This document shows positions 7,958 through 15,755 of a stretch of 64,000 nucleotides of DNA, piece after piece. The notes beneath the pieces are model-generated. The model ran no database searches. It was not told the DNA's origin and was given only the letters and a program-made list of their open reading frames with translations. Origin of the DNA: Clostridia bacterium (lineage in GTDB: Bacteria; Bacillota; Clostridia; Christensenellales; Aristaeellaceae); the NCBI GenBank assembly GCA_017460395.1, contig JAFUBA010000034.1, positions 1 through 64,000 of the forward strand, in the 5' to 3' direction. Positions within the stretch are counted from its first letter, which is position 1, and the number at the start of each line of letters is the position of its first letter. A program made the translations under genes and the position numbers.

Positions 7958-8404
7958 TTATCCCTCAATGCAGATGGTCTTCTTTTCAGGTACACGCTTC
8001 ACATTCTTTGGAAGCTCCAGGTGCAGCACACCGCTCTCAAACCTTGCGTGGATGTCCTCCTCCGTCAGCTGATCGCCCACGTAGAAGCTCCGCTGCATGG
8101 ACCCAGTGTACCGCTCCTGGCGGATGACCTTGCCCTCTTTGTTCTTCGTGTCCTCATCGTGGCCCTTCCTGGCACTCAGCGTCAGATAGCCCTGGTTCAG
8201 TTCCAGGCTGATCTCGTCCTTCTTAAAGCCCGGCAGGTCCACGTCCACCTCGTAGTGATCCTCGTGCTCCCGCACATCGGTCTTCATGACGTGGTCCGCG
8301 TGCTTGCCATACAGGCGGCGGTCCATGTTCCGCATCTCACGGTCCATCGGGAAATCAAACCAGTCATCGAAAAGATTCTCTGTAAAAAGACTCGGCAGCA
8401 ACAT
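7958..8404 (-). CDS. Small heat shock protein Hsp20, downstream copy
   Basis: This 148-residue alpha-crystallin-family chaperone binds unfolding proteins without ATP. The N-terminal region (MLLPSLFTENLFDDWFDFP) precedes an alpha-crystallin domain at about residues 40-135, with the VDLPGFKKDEISLELNQGYL core. A GVLHLELPK segment near the C-terminus follows. The start at 8404 is supported by GAGGAAC a few bases upstream and by alignment with the neighbouring copy, also 148 residues. The two copies differ at only a few positions, such as LLPSL/LMPSI, KHAD/KRAD and TKNK/TKNR. It is the second gene of a two-copy operon, with a strong terminator after it. Confidence 0.93.
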   Translation of the reverse strand: MLLPSLFTENLFDDWFDFPMDREMRNMDRRLYGKHADHVMKTDVREHEDHYEVDVDLPGFKKDEISLELNQGYLTLSARKGHDEDTKNKEGKVIRQERYTGSMQRSFYVGDQLTEEDIHARFESGVLHLELPKNVKRVPEKKTICIEG

Positions 8405-8459
8405 CACTCGTTCCTCCTCACTGTTCTTATGTATCCGGGTAACGGGCATCAGCCTCGGC

Positions 8460-8906
8460 TTATCCCTCAATGCAGATGGTCTTCTTTTCAGGTACACGCT
8501 TCACATTTTTGGGAAGCTCCAGGTGAAGCACACCGCTCTCAAACCTTGCATGGATGTCCTCCTCCGTCAGCTGATCGCCTACGTAGAAGCTCCGCTGCAT
8601 GGATCCGGTGTACCGCTCCTGGCGGATGACCTTGCCTTCCCTGTTCTTCGTGTCCTCATCATGACCCTTCCTGGCACTCAGTGTCAGATAACCCTGATTC
8701 AGCTCCAGGCTGATCTCGTCCTTCTTAAAGCCCGGCAGGTCCACATCCACCTCGTAGTGATCCTCGTGCTCACGCACATCGGTCTTCATGACGTGGTCCG
8801 CGCGCTTACCGTACAGCCGCCTGTCCATGTTCCGCATTTCACGGTCCATCGGGAAATCAAACCAGTCATCGAAAAGGTTTTCAGTAAAAATACTCGGCAT
8901 CAACAT
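8460..8906 (-). CDS. Small heat shock protein Hsp20, upstream copy
   Basis: This is the promoter-proximal copy of the duplicated alpha-crystallin chaperone, 148 residues, starting MLMPSIFTENLFDDWFDF. Domain content is the same as in the downstream copy: crystallin core with LPGFKKDEISLELNQGYL and C-terminal VLHLELPK. AGGAGGAAC precedes the ATG at 8906. A long ~100-base leader separates it from a SigA-type promoter at 9012-9039. A single half of a CIRCE operator (9046-9054) lies just upstream of that promoter. The downstream copy starts 55 bases after this stop with no obvious terminator between. Confidence 0.93.
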   Translation of the reverse strand: MLMPSIFTENLFDDWFDFPMDREMRNMDRRLYGKRADHVMKTDVREHEDHYEVDVDLPGFKKDEISLELNQGYLTLSARKGHDEDTKNREGKVIRQERYTGSMQRSFYVGDQLTEEDIHARFESGVLHLELPKNVKRVPEKKTICIEG

Positions 8907-9011
8907 CTTATGTTCCTCCTGTCGTCGCCCTCATGGGGCGCCTCTGAATTTGAATCTCTGGATCATCGGTGGCGGTTCCTCTCAGGACCCTCTCTCCTTT
9001 GATCAAGGTCA

Positions 9012-9039
9012 ATTATAGTCAAATTATCATCCACGTCAA
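9012..9039 (-). promoter_or_regulatory. Promoter of the hsp20 pair
   Basis: On the minus strand -35 TTGACG (9039-9034) and -10 TATAAT (9017-9012) are 16 bases apart. The sequence TTAGCACTC, exactly one CIRCE arm, lies at 9054-9046, seven bases upstream of the -35. The matching arm is absent. Confidence 0.75.
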
Positions 9040-9104
9040 GGGGTTGAGTGCTAAATTTCGTACGTTTATAGGGATCTTTTTGTAGGTTTTGATGGGCCCT
9101 GCAT

Positions 9105-9139
9105 ACAAAAACACCGAAACCCGTGCTGGGCTCCGGTGT
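9105..9139 (-). terminator. Terminator of the glycosidase operon
   Basis: On the minus strand ACACCG (9139-9134) pairs with CGGTGT (9116-9111) around an inner GCCC/GGGT stem. TTTTTG follows. It begins just after the GH2 gene stop at 9146. Confidence 0.8.
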
Positions 9140-9145
9140 CTCTGT

Positions 9146-11824
9146 TCAGCACTCCGTGCCTCCCTCCAAAAGGTACCGCATGAGGCTCCACGCAAACCAT
9201 CTGACCTCCGTCCGGTCTCCGATCTCCCAGAGTCTCGCGGTACACACGAGTACCTTGCCCGCTGCGGTCTTCTTTTCATAGAGAAGCGCCAGGGGTGTGG
9301 CCCGGTCCGGATGGTCAATCACCTGCACGATGGGGCTGTCCTCCGAAAAGTTGATCTCCTCGCAGTGGCTGTGGCAGATCAGCGCATACCACTGGGGCGT
9401 GGTGTAGGTCAGGGACGGAAAATCTCTGAGTGCCGGGTGCTCCGTCTCTATGAGGCAGCCGAGCGTACCTACGGGCACCGGCTTCCCCATGCTCTCTGAG
9501 ATCGAACGGAACATGGGATAGCACCAGAAATCCGTGCAGTAGCTGCCGGGAACCCTTCCCTCAAAGTCTGGAATACACAGGCATGTTTTCCCTTTCTCCG
9601 ACAGCCTTTCTGCCTGACACACGTCATGGACGATCGGAAGCGTATATCCGCCTCCGGATATTTCATCCTTCGATATGCTCAGATCCAGCCTGGGAAAGAT
9701 CATCAGATCCGTATCGTGCATGTATTCTGTCCCCCGAAGCTGAAGGTGCAGCCTGACCTTTCGCGGGGCATCGATCGGGGCCCGATACGGCTTCAGGTGC
9801 AGCATCCCGCTCTCCATCACCCTGCCGTCTCCCGAGACCTCTGCCGTCCCCTCGATCAGTGTTTCGCCCGCATCCGTCAGGCGGTAGTCCACCGTCCTGA
9901 AGGAGACGGCCGGGTCCGTGGAAGCCACCGCAATCCGGCACTCCACCTCCTCGTCGTCCTGAAAGACAAACCTCGGAAGCTTTGCCACCACCACGGTCGG
10001 CGCACAGAACTGCCGAAAGGTCTCTCTCGGGATCAGGCTCTTCTCCTCCATAAATGCGTTGAGCATACCCACCAGCGCCGTGCCCTGCCCGGTGTAATCC
10101 TGCAGATCCAGCATCTGGAACCCGGAAAGTTCCCGGGACAGAAGCGCCGCCTCCAGCTCCAGCCGATAGCAGTCCGCCGCCAGCTGTCCGGATGCCCGGA
10201 AGAATCTGTCCGCGTACGGCAGGAGCCCGCGCGCCGCTGCCTTCTCCCTCCATCTCTTCAGGTTCTCCGGCTTCAGTACACCGGTATAGCACTCGATCTC
10301 CCTGAAGTCCGGGTACATCTCGTACTGGCCGATCTCGTGGGAGATCACCGGTATCTCAGGCACGAGTACATCCCCTGCCTCCGCCTCCACCTCTTTTGCC
10401 TCGGTGCCGACCTGTACCTGGATGCTGCCGCCGCACATGCCTCCCGCATCGCCCGAGGACGTGATCACCGGATCATACGTGTGCATCGAGGACGGGGCTT
10501 CGGTCTGGACAAAGCCCTGCGGGCTGTCACACATGGCATAGGAGCCGCGGTACAGCCTCTCCCTGCCAAGGCGGACACCCACCAGCACATCCGATTCCGG
10601 GAGAACGCACGGCACAAACTGGAAATTGTTGGACCCGTCCACGTACAGTCGGCGCGGGTCATGGGCGCGCAATCGGGCAAGCATGGATGAAAGCTGCGCC
10701 TTGCTCCCCCACAGTTCGTTGCCGAGGGACAGCATGAAAAAGGACGGATGGTTCCCGAAGGCATCCAGGATCCGCATGCCTTCTTCCAGAAGGTACGCTG
10801 TCTCCTCCCCTTCCTCCTCCGGGACCGTGCCCCAGAAGGGCAGCTCCGGTTCCATGTAGATGCCCAGTTCGTCTGCGGCATCAAAGGCGGCCTCCGGCGG
10901 ACAGCAGGTGTGAAACCTGTAGTGGTTGATGCCCCACGCCTTTGCGGTCGAAAGCACCCTTCGCCATGTCTCCCTGTCCGTCGGCGCATAGCCCGTCATG
11001 GGGAAGAGCAGCGCATCGTGTTTTCCCCGAAGGAAGGTTTCCCGACCATTCACGAGAAGCCTTCGCCCATGGCACTGAAAGGTGCATAGGCCAAACCGCA
11101 CAGTCTGTTCCTCGCCGTTCATGGACACACAGAGCGTGTGCAGCGCCTGCGTGAATTCGTCCCACCTTTCCATCGCCTCCCGCACGGTGAAGGAGAAGGT
11201 GACGGGGCCCTTCTCGGCCCGGAAAATGAACACTTCCCCGCCGTCCACACAGAGCTCTGCCTCCCCTTCCCCGGTGGATGTGCAGGTGACCGTCAGGCGG
11301 TGTTCATCCTGCGCAAACACACGGATGTCCTCAAGGCGTGCCTTCGGCCTGGCCGTCAGCTCGATCCTCCCCGTGATCCCCAGCCAGTTGGTCTGGGTGT
11401 CCGGAGATGTCATGTGTCCGCCAGCTGTCGGATAGCCTGTGTTCTGCACGCAGATCTCCAGCGTGTGCCGGCCCTGCAGCGCACCCAGCTCATACACGTG
11501 CGGCTTGCAGAGACTGTCGCGCGCACCGATTTTCTTCCCATCCAGATACAGCGTCGTCCGCCGGGTCCGCTCCAGGGTCAGAAAGACATCCCTTCCCGCC
11601 CAGGCTTCCGGCACCTCCACGGTGCGCTGCACCCACGCACTGCCCTCAAAGGCATACGGATCCGTCAGATGCCCCTCGGCCGCCTCTTCCCTGAGCGGCG
11701 TCTTATGCTGCGCAGATGTGGTGCCCGGCAGGTCCATCCAGTCACCGCCATATGCGGGCATCTCCTCATTCCCTTTTTCCTGCAGACAAAGCGCCCATCT
11801 TCCCTCGAGGCCGATTCTGTCCAT
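9146..11824 (-). CDS. Glycoside hydrolase family 2 protein (beta-galactosidase/glucuronidase-like)
   Basis: This 892-residue predicted beta-glycosidase has the GH2 order. A sugar-binding jelly-roll domain comes first (about 1-170, with WVQRTVEVPEAWAGRDVFL). An immunoglobulin-like sandwich, a TIM barrel from ~265 (FLRGKHDALLFPMTGY) and a C-terminal beta region follow. The acid/base Glu is about residue 370 (LSLGNELWG). The probable nucleophile is Glu ~497 (VISHEIGQY). No signal peptide is seen, so it is likely cytoplasmic and acts on imported oligosaccharides. It is the third gene after a metallophosphoesterase and a small zinc protein, 27 bases from the latter. The exact substrate cannot be assigned. 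Confidence 0.88.
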   Translation of the reverse strand: MDRIGLEGRWALCLQEKGNEEMPAYGGDWMDLPGTTSAQHKTPLREEAAEGHLTDPYAFEGSAWVQRTVEVPEAWAGRDVFLTLERTRRTTLYLDGKKIGARDSLCKPHVYELGALQGRHTLEICVQNTGYPTAGGHMTSPDTQTNWLGITGRIELTARPKARLEDIRVFAQDEHRLTVTCTSTGEGEAELCVDGGEVFIFRAEKGPVTFSFTVREAMERWDEFTQALHTLCVSMNGEEQTVRFGLCTFQCHGRRLLVNGRETFLRGKHDALLFPMTGYAPTDRETWRRVLSTAKAWGINHYRFHTCCPPEAAFDAADELGIYMEPELPFWGTVPEEEGEETAYLLEEGMRILDAFGNHPSFFMLSLGNELWGSKAQLSSMLARLRAHDPRRLYVDGSNNFQFVPCVLPESDVLVGVRLGRERLYRGSYAMCDSPQGFVQTEAPSSMHTYDPVITSSGDAGGMCGGSIQVQVGTEAKEVEAEAGDVLVPEIPVISHEIGQYEMYPDFREIECYTGVLKPENLKRWREKAAARGLLPYADRFFRASGQLAADCYRLELEAALLSRELSGFQMLDLQDYTGQGTALVGMLNAFMEEKSLIPRETFRQFCAPTVVVAKLPRFVFQDDEEVECRIAVASTDPAVSFRTVDYRLTDAGETLIEGTAEVSGDGRVMESGMLHLKPYRAPIDAPRKVRLHLQLRGTEYMHDTDLMIFPRLDLSISKDEISGGGYTLPIVHDVCQAERLSEKGKTCLCIPDFEGRVPGSYCTDFWCYPMFRSISESMGKPVPVGTLGCLIETEHPALRDFPSLTYTTPQWYALICHSHCEEINFSEDSPIVQVIDHPDRATPLALLYEKKTAAGKVLVCTARLWEIGDRTEVRWFAWSLMRYLLEGGTEC

Positions 11825-11851
11825 GTCAATCCCCTTCTCTTCTGAGCGACT

Positions 11852-12076
11852 CTACGAAAACAGGGTGCATCCCGTCTCCCTGAAATACCGGATCCGCTCC
11901 TCAATGTCCTCCGGCCGCACCTCAAAGTGCGCTGCCAGGCACGGGATGCACAGAAAGGACGTGGCGCCGCGGCTGATCAGCTTTCTTGTCACCGCGACCT
12001 CGTCTGCCGAGAGGGCCTGCCCGCATGCCTGGCACCTGTCCCCGGTCAGGCGCTTGCCTGCCACAGTTTCCTGCAC
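11852..12076 (-). CDS. Small two-CxxC zinc-binding protein
   Basis: This predicted 74-residue protein contains CQACGQ near residue 16 and CIPC near 43. Two CxxC pairs suggest one structural zinc site. No family was recognised. A GTG start at 12076 is chosen because GGAGGGG lies 6 bases upstream. Upstream extensions of the frame overlap the metallophosphoesterase coding region and look like shadow sequence. It lies between the metallophosphoesterase (20 bases away) and the GH2 gene (27 bases away). Small size and a zinc knuckle would fit a nucleic-acid or protein adaptor, but that is a guess. Confidence 0.75.
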   Translation of the reverse strand: MQETVAGKRLTGDRCQACGQALSADEVAVTRKLISRGATSFLCIPCLAAHFEVRPEDIEERIRYFRETGCTLFS

Positions 12077-12096
12077 GTTTGTCCCCTCCGATCCTG

Positions 12097-13176
12097 TCAG
12101 TTCCACGGCTGCTCTATGTGCCGCACATCCTGCGGGCAGTTGTTCAGAATTCCAAACAGCCACCCCTTGACCACCGTGCTCGTCTCGATCTCGCTCCATT
12201 TCCGGGCACCCTCCTCCCGAAGGAGAGATGCGCATGTTTCCTCTGTCAGGCTCCCCGTCTGGATCAGCGCAAAGCACCGCACAAACCAGTCGATGGCCTC
12301 CTCGTCCCCCTCGTGGACGGTGCCGCGGAGCGTGCCGCTGCCCATCTGAAGCGCCAGCGCCTGGCTCTGCGCCCTGATCGCTGAAAACCAGGGATCATCC
12401 TCCGCATACAGGCTCAGCGTCTCCCACGTAAAACCCGCATCCGACAGGGAGATATGTCCCGCATAGCCCGGATATGCCTGGCTCTGCCCCACCGTGATCT
12501 GCTGAAGCGTGCCTGCGCGGACGGCACCGAAGCCGTGATCATGCCCGCACAGATACAGGGTGACACCCGCCTGCGTGAGCACGCCTGCCAGACCGTCGTG
12601 GCCCCGTCCCTCCGGCAGAATCGGATGGTGCCCGCAGGCAATGACGCGGGTGTCTTCGGGGAGAGACGCGAGGGTGCTTTTCACCCAGGCAAGCGTTTCC
12701 TCCGACTCCCCGCCGCCAGGCAGCGCATGGCCCGCTCCCCATGTGTTGGTATCCATCATCAGGAGACAGACACCACCGCCCGTCATCACGGCATAGCTGG
12801 CAGAGTCCGTATCCCGGGAAAACGCCTGCTTCCACCCGAAGTCTTCATATAGCGTCACAAAGTCCTCTGCGCGGAAGGCGCCTGAAAAATCGTGATTGCC
12901 CGGAATCACATACACTTCATGCCCCGTCGTCTTCTGCAGAGCCTCCAGGGATGATTTCACAAAGTGATGCTCCTCCACATGGCTGTTGTTCGTATTGTCG
13001 CCGAGGACCAGAAGGATATCATCACCTGCAAGTGCCCGCCCCAGTGCCTGCAGCATGGGACTGAAGGCCGCTTCATCCTCCGTCAGATGCCAGTCGGAGG
13101 TCACAAGGAGACGCTCTGCAAAGGAAGCGTTCGTCAAAAGACATAAGCATAAGATGAGGGCAAGCATCTTTTTCAT
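12097..13176 (-). CDS. Secreted calcineurin-like metallophosphoesterase
   Basis: This 359-residue protein starts with a signal peptide (MKKMLALILCLCLLTNASFA). The metal-binding motifs of the metallophosphoesterase superfamily appear in order: SDWHLTED, LGDNTNNSH, GNHDFSG, CGHHPILPEG and CGHDHGFG. All expected metal ligands (Asp, His, Asn, His, His) are present, so it should be an active dinuclear phosphoesterase outside the membrane. The substrate is unknown. GGGAGG lies 9 bases before the ATG at 13176. The first gene of an operon with the zinc protein and GH2 enzyme. A -10-like TAGAAT at 13223-13218 lies ~42 bases upstream, with only a poor -35. Confidence 0.9.
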   Translation of the reverse strand: MKKMLALILCLCLLTNASFAERLLVTSDWHLTEDEAAFSPMLQALGRALAGDDILLVLGDNTNNSHVEEHHFVKSSLEALQKTTGHEVYVIPGNHDFSGAFRAEDFVTLYEDFGWKQAFSRDTDSASYAVMTGGGVCLLMMDTNTWGAGHALPGGGESEETLAWVKSTLASLPEDTRVIACGHHPILPEGRGHDGLAGVLTQAGVTLYLCGHDHGFGAVRAGTLQQITVGQSQAYPGYAGHISLSDAGFTWETLSLYAEDDPWFSAIRAQSQALALQMGSGTLRGTVHEGDEEAIDWFVRCFALIQTGSLTEETCASLLREEGARKWSEIETSTVVKGWLFGILNNCPQDVRHIEQPWN

Positions 13177-13253
13177 GGCATATCCTCCCGGGGCAGATCA
13201 TGCTGCATCTGTGTCCCATTCTACCATAAGGGATGCGATCCGGCGAATTTCTA

Positions 13254-13292
13254 CGAAAAGAGGGAGGCGCATACTGCGTCTCCCTCTTTTCG
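13254..13292. terminator. Terminator after the amino-acid ABC operon
   Basis: CGAAAAGAGGGAG (13254-13266) pairs with CTCCCTCTTTTCG (13280-13292), with a further CGCA/TGCG helix inside. It lies 15 bases beyond the substrate-binding protein stop at 13307. T-rich on both strands. Confidence 0.85.
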
Positions 13293-13306
13293 TATCTTAG
13301 CCCAAC

Positions 13307-14095
13307 TCAGTCTTCCGGAGCGGCCGTGATGTCCACGTCGAAATACTTTTCGGAGATGGCCTTCAGGGTGCCGTCCTCGCGAAGAGCGGTGATGGCATCA
13401 TTCAGAGCTGCCAGGAAGGTGGCGTTCTCCTCGCCCTTGCGCACGGGGATGGCCACCAGGCTTGCGTCATCGCGCACAGCCGCGATCTTCAGGTTGGCTT
13501 CCGGATGCTCCTTCATGTAGTCGTAGAAGGAGAGCTCTGCATTGAGGGTGGCATCTGCACGCTCGGAGAGCACCAGATCCAGGGTCTGGGCCAGGGTGGA
13601 CACCACGTCGGTGGTGGCACCGTAGTCCTCTGCGATCTGTGCATAGGTGCTGCCGGCGCTGTTGGCGGTCTTCTTGCCCTTGAGGTCCTCAAAGGTCTGA
13701 ATGTCCTCGCGGTCGCCGCGCACGATCAGAACGGTGCGCAGGTAGGCGTAGGGCACAGTGAAGTCATACTTCTCGGAGCGATCCTCGGTCACTTCCACGC
13801 CGTTGGCGGTGATGTCATAGAGCTTGCTGTCAATGCCCATGAAGATGGACTCCCAGGGGCATTCCACAAACTCGGCACTCACGCCCATCTTCTCTGCGAT
13901 CGCCCGGGCCACTTCCACATCAAAGCCCACCAGCGCATCGCTGTCATCGTGATAGGTCCAGGGTGCCCAGGCACCTTCTGTGGCCACCACGAAATTGCCT
14001 CTTGCCTGCACGTCCTCCAGAAGATCGGCACCGGCAACGCCAAACACTGCCACAAGGGACAGTGCCAGAACCATAGCAAACAGTCTGCGGATCAT
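13307..14095 (-). CDS. Amino-acid ABC transporter substrate-binding protein
   Basis: This 262-residue family 3 solute-binding protein has a signal peptide (MIRRLFAMVLALSLVAVFGVAGA). The family core follows: GNFVVATEGAWAPWTYHDD, LVGFDVEVARAIAEKMGV and ITANGVEVTEDRSEKYDFT. It would capture a polar amino acid (or cystine) and deliver it to the membrane complex encoded upstream. No lipobox Cys is obvious at the cleavage region. The start at 14095 is chosen over the longer frame because the signal peptide begins there, with AAAGGAAGT upstream. It is the last gene of the permease-ATPase-binding protein operon, 58 bases after the ATPase gene. Confidence 0.92.
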   Translation of the reverse strand: MIRRLFAMVLALSLVAVFGVAGADLLEDVQARGNFVVATEGAWAPWTYHDDSDALVGFDVEVARAIAEKMGVSAEFVECPWESIFMGIDSKLYDITANGVEVTEDRSEKYDFTVPYAYLRTVLIVRGDREDIQTFEDLKGKKTANSAGSTYAQIAEDYGATTDVVSTLAQTLDLVLSERADATLNAELSFYDYMKEHPEANLKIAAVRDDASLVAIPVRKGEENATFLAALNDAITALREDGTLKAISEKYFDVDITAAPED

Positions 14096-14153
14096 ATCTG
14101 TACTTCCTTTCTCAGCATGTCCCGGATTTGTGGTGGGATCATGCACCTTTTCT

Positions 14154-14894
14154 TTATCTTTCAGCGGAGATCGTCCGCAGAAAGTCGCGTGTCCGCTGCT
14201 CCCGCGGCTCGGAGAACAGCTGTCTTGAATCGCCCTGCTCCACGATGGACCCATTCTCCATGAAGATGGTCCTGGTGGATACATCCCGGGCAAAGCGCAT
14301 CTCGTGGGTCACCACGAGCATGGTCATGCCGCTCTGTGCAAGCTCCCGCATCACGGCGAGCACCTCACCGATCAGCTCCGGATCCAGGGCAGAGGTCGGT
14401 TCATCGAAATAGATGATTTCAGGGCTGGTCGCCACGGCCCTTGCGATGGCCACCCGCTGCTGCTGTCCGCCCGAGAGCTGGCTCGGATAGTGGTCCGCCC
14501 GGTCCCTTAGGCCCACCTGATCGAGCGCCCTCATGGAGATCTCCCGGGCTGCATCCTTCGGCATGTGGCGGGCAATCACCAGGCCCTCCATGACATTCTG
14601 GATGGCCGTCTTGTTGGAGAAGAGGTTGAAGGACTGAAAGACAAACCCCGTCTTCAGGCGGATGGCCGCCATGTCCTTCCTCGTGATGCTTTCAAGGTCG
14701 TAGGTCTTCCCCTCAAACACCAGCTGCCCCTTGTCTGCCTTTTCCAGGAAATTGATGCACCTGAGCAGCGTCGTCTTTCCGCCGCCGCTCGGCCCGATGA
14801 TGGCTGTCACATCGCCCCGGCTCACGTGCAGGGACACATCCTGGAGCACCTGCAGCTGATCAAAGGACTTGGAGAGATGTTTCACTTCAAGCAT
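14154..14894 (-). CDS. Amino-acid ABC transporter ATP-binding protein
   Basis: This 246-residue ATPase is of the GlnQ/HisP type. It has Walker A (GPSGGGKTTLLRC, residues ~35-47), a Q loop, signature LSGGQQQRVAIARA (~137-150) and Walker B IIYFDEPTSALD followed by the switch His (VTHEM). It powers amino-acid uptake with the neighbouring permease and binding protein. The ATG at 14894 overlaps the permease stop by 8 bases, pointing to translational coupling. Confidence 0.95.
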   Translation of the reverse strand: MLEVKHLSKSFDQLQVLQDVSLHVSRGDVTAIIGPSGGGKTTLLRCINFLEKADKGQLVFEGKTYDLESITRKDMAAIRLKTGFVFQSFNLFSNKTAIQNVMEGLVIARHMPKDAAREISMRALDQVGLRDRADHYPSQLSGGQQQRVAIARAVATSPEIIYFDEPTSALDPELIGEVLAVMRELAQSGMTMLVVTHEMRFARDVSTRTIFMENGSIVEQGDSRQLFSEPREQRTRDFLRTISAER

Positions 14895-15570
14895 GGCGTG
14901 CGTGCCTCCCTCCGTAGGAATCCAGCTTCCGCTCTCCGATGCCCTGAAGATAGGTCAGGACCGTGGAGAAGAGAAGATAGATCAGGGCAACCTCCAGATA
15001 CAGAGCCAGCGGTTCATAGTACCTGGCATTGATCCGCTGCGTCGCCATGAACATCTCCATCACCGTGATGTTGGCTGCCAGCGAGGTGTCCTTCACCATG
15101 GCGATGAGACCGTTGCTCAGGGATGGGAATGCCGTGCGCATGGCCTGGGGCAGCACGATCCGCCACATGATCTGTGTGTAGCTCATGCCGACACAGTAGC
15201 CTGCCTCCGTCTGGCCTGCGGGCACGCTCTCCAGCGCACCCCGGATGGTTTCCGCCGCATAGGCCCCCTCATTGATGGAAAAGACGATCACGGCCGCCAC
15301 AAAGGCATCAAGTCGCACACCGACGTTCGGCAGCCCGTAGAAGACCACGAAGAGCTGGACCAGAAGCGGTGTGCCACGGATCACCCAGATGTAAAACCGG
15401 CAGATCTGGGTCAGCACCCGGATGTGGGCAAACTGGATCAGGGCCACCACCGTGGCGATCACCATCGCAATGGCGAAGGCAATCACGGTCAGGGGAAGGG
15501 TCATTTTCAGGCCCGGCAGCAGGATTTTGGGAAAGGATTCCACCAGGATACGCCACAGACGCTCTGTCAT
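14887..15570 (-). CDS. Amino-acid ABC transporter permease
   Basis: This 227-residue inner membrane protein of the HisM/GlnP permease family has about five helices, starting LPLTVIAFAIAMVIATVVAL. The EAA-type cytoplasmic loop (ALESVPAGQTEAGYCVGMSY) docks onto the ATPase. A single permease gene suggests a homodimer. It is the first gene of the operon. The upstream region carries a good promoter, a 9-bp inverted repeat across it and a hairpin at the predicted mRNA 5' end. Confidence 0.94.
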   Translation of the reverse strand: MTERLWRILVESFPKILLPGLKMTLPLTVIAFAIAMVIATVVALIQFAHIRVLTQICRFYIWVIRGTPLLVQLFVVFYGLPNVGVRLDAFVAAVIVFSINEGAYAAETIRGALESVPAGQTEAGYCVGMSYTQIMWRIVLPQAMRTAFPSLSNGLIAMVKDTSLAANITVMEMFMATQRINARYYEPLALYLEVALIYLLFSTVLTYLQGIGERKLDSYGGRHARHA

Positions 15571-15602
15571 GCAAAAAGACCTTTCATCAGGCTCAAGGGT
15601 AG

Positions 15603-15639
15603 GTTCATGCTCCGGGACTCACCCGTCCCTTCCATGAAC
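15603..15639 (-). ncRNA. Hairpin at the predicted 5' end of the amino-acid ABC mRNA
   Basis: On the minus strand GTTCATG and CATGAAC (7 bp) enclose GGGAC/GTCCC (5 bp) with a GGGTGA loop and small internal bulges. The -10 box at 15651-15646 puts the transcript start within a few bases of this structure. No known riboswitch class was recognised; mRNA stabilisation is an alternative. Confidence 0.5.
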
Positions 15640-15645
15640 GGCGAC

Positions 15646-15682
15646 ATTATACACTTGGCACTCACCTGTATCAAGTGCCAAG
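15646..15682 (-). promoter_or_regulatory. Promoter with overlapping palindromic operator
   Basis: On the minus strand -35 TTGATA (15674-15669) and -10 TATAAT (15651-15646) are 17 bases apart. The inverted repeat CTTGGCACT/AGTGCCAAG (arms 15682-15674 and 15662-15654, 11-base spacer) covers the -35 and the spacer. This is the geometry of a repressor site. Confidence 0.7.
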
Positions 15683-15726
15683 ATTGACAATTGTAAAGGA
15701 TTTCGGTTTTTCCTTTGCACCAATAA

Positions 15727-15750
15727 AGGCTGCGGAATCGTCCGCAGCCT
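15727..15750 (-). terminator. Terminator of the peptidoglycan-binding protein gene
   Basis: A perfect 10-bp stem on the minus strand, AGGCTGCGGA with TCCGCAGCCT, four-base loop, followed by TTATTG. It starts six bases after the stop at 15756. Confidence 0.85.
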
Positions 15751-15755
15751 GCAAA

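Larger units (their letters stand above)
7958..8906 (-). repeat. Tandem duplication of an hsp20 unit, period 502 bp
   Basis: The two hsp20 reading frames and part of their flanks repeat with a 502-bp offset (7958 and 8460 stops, 8404 and 8906 starts). DNA identity is high throughout, with scattered mostly synonymous changes, so this is a fairly recent direct duplication. Confidence 0.92.

Noticed and set aside
9028-9054. Complete CIRCE element at hsp20
   Set aside because: Only one arm is present; the expected second arm matches 3 of 9 bases, so it is reported as a half-site only.
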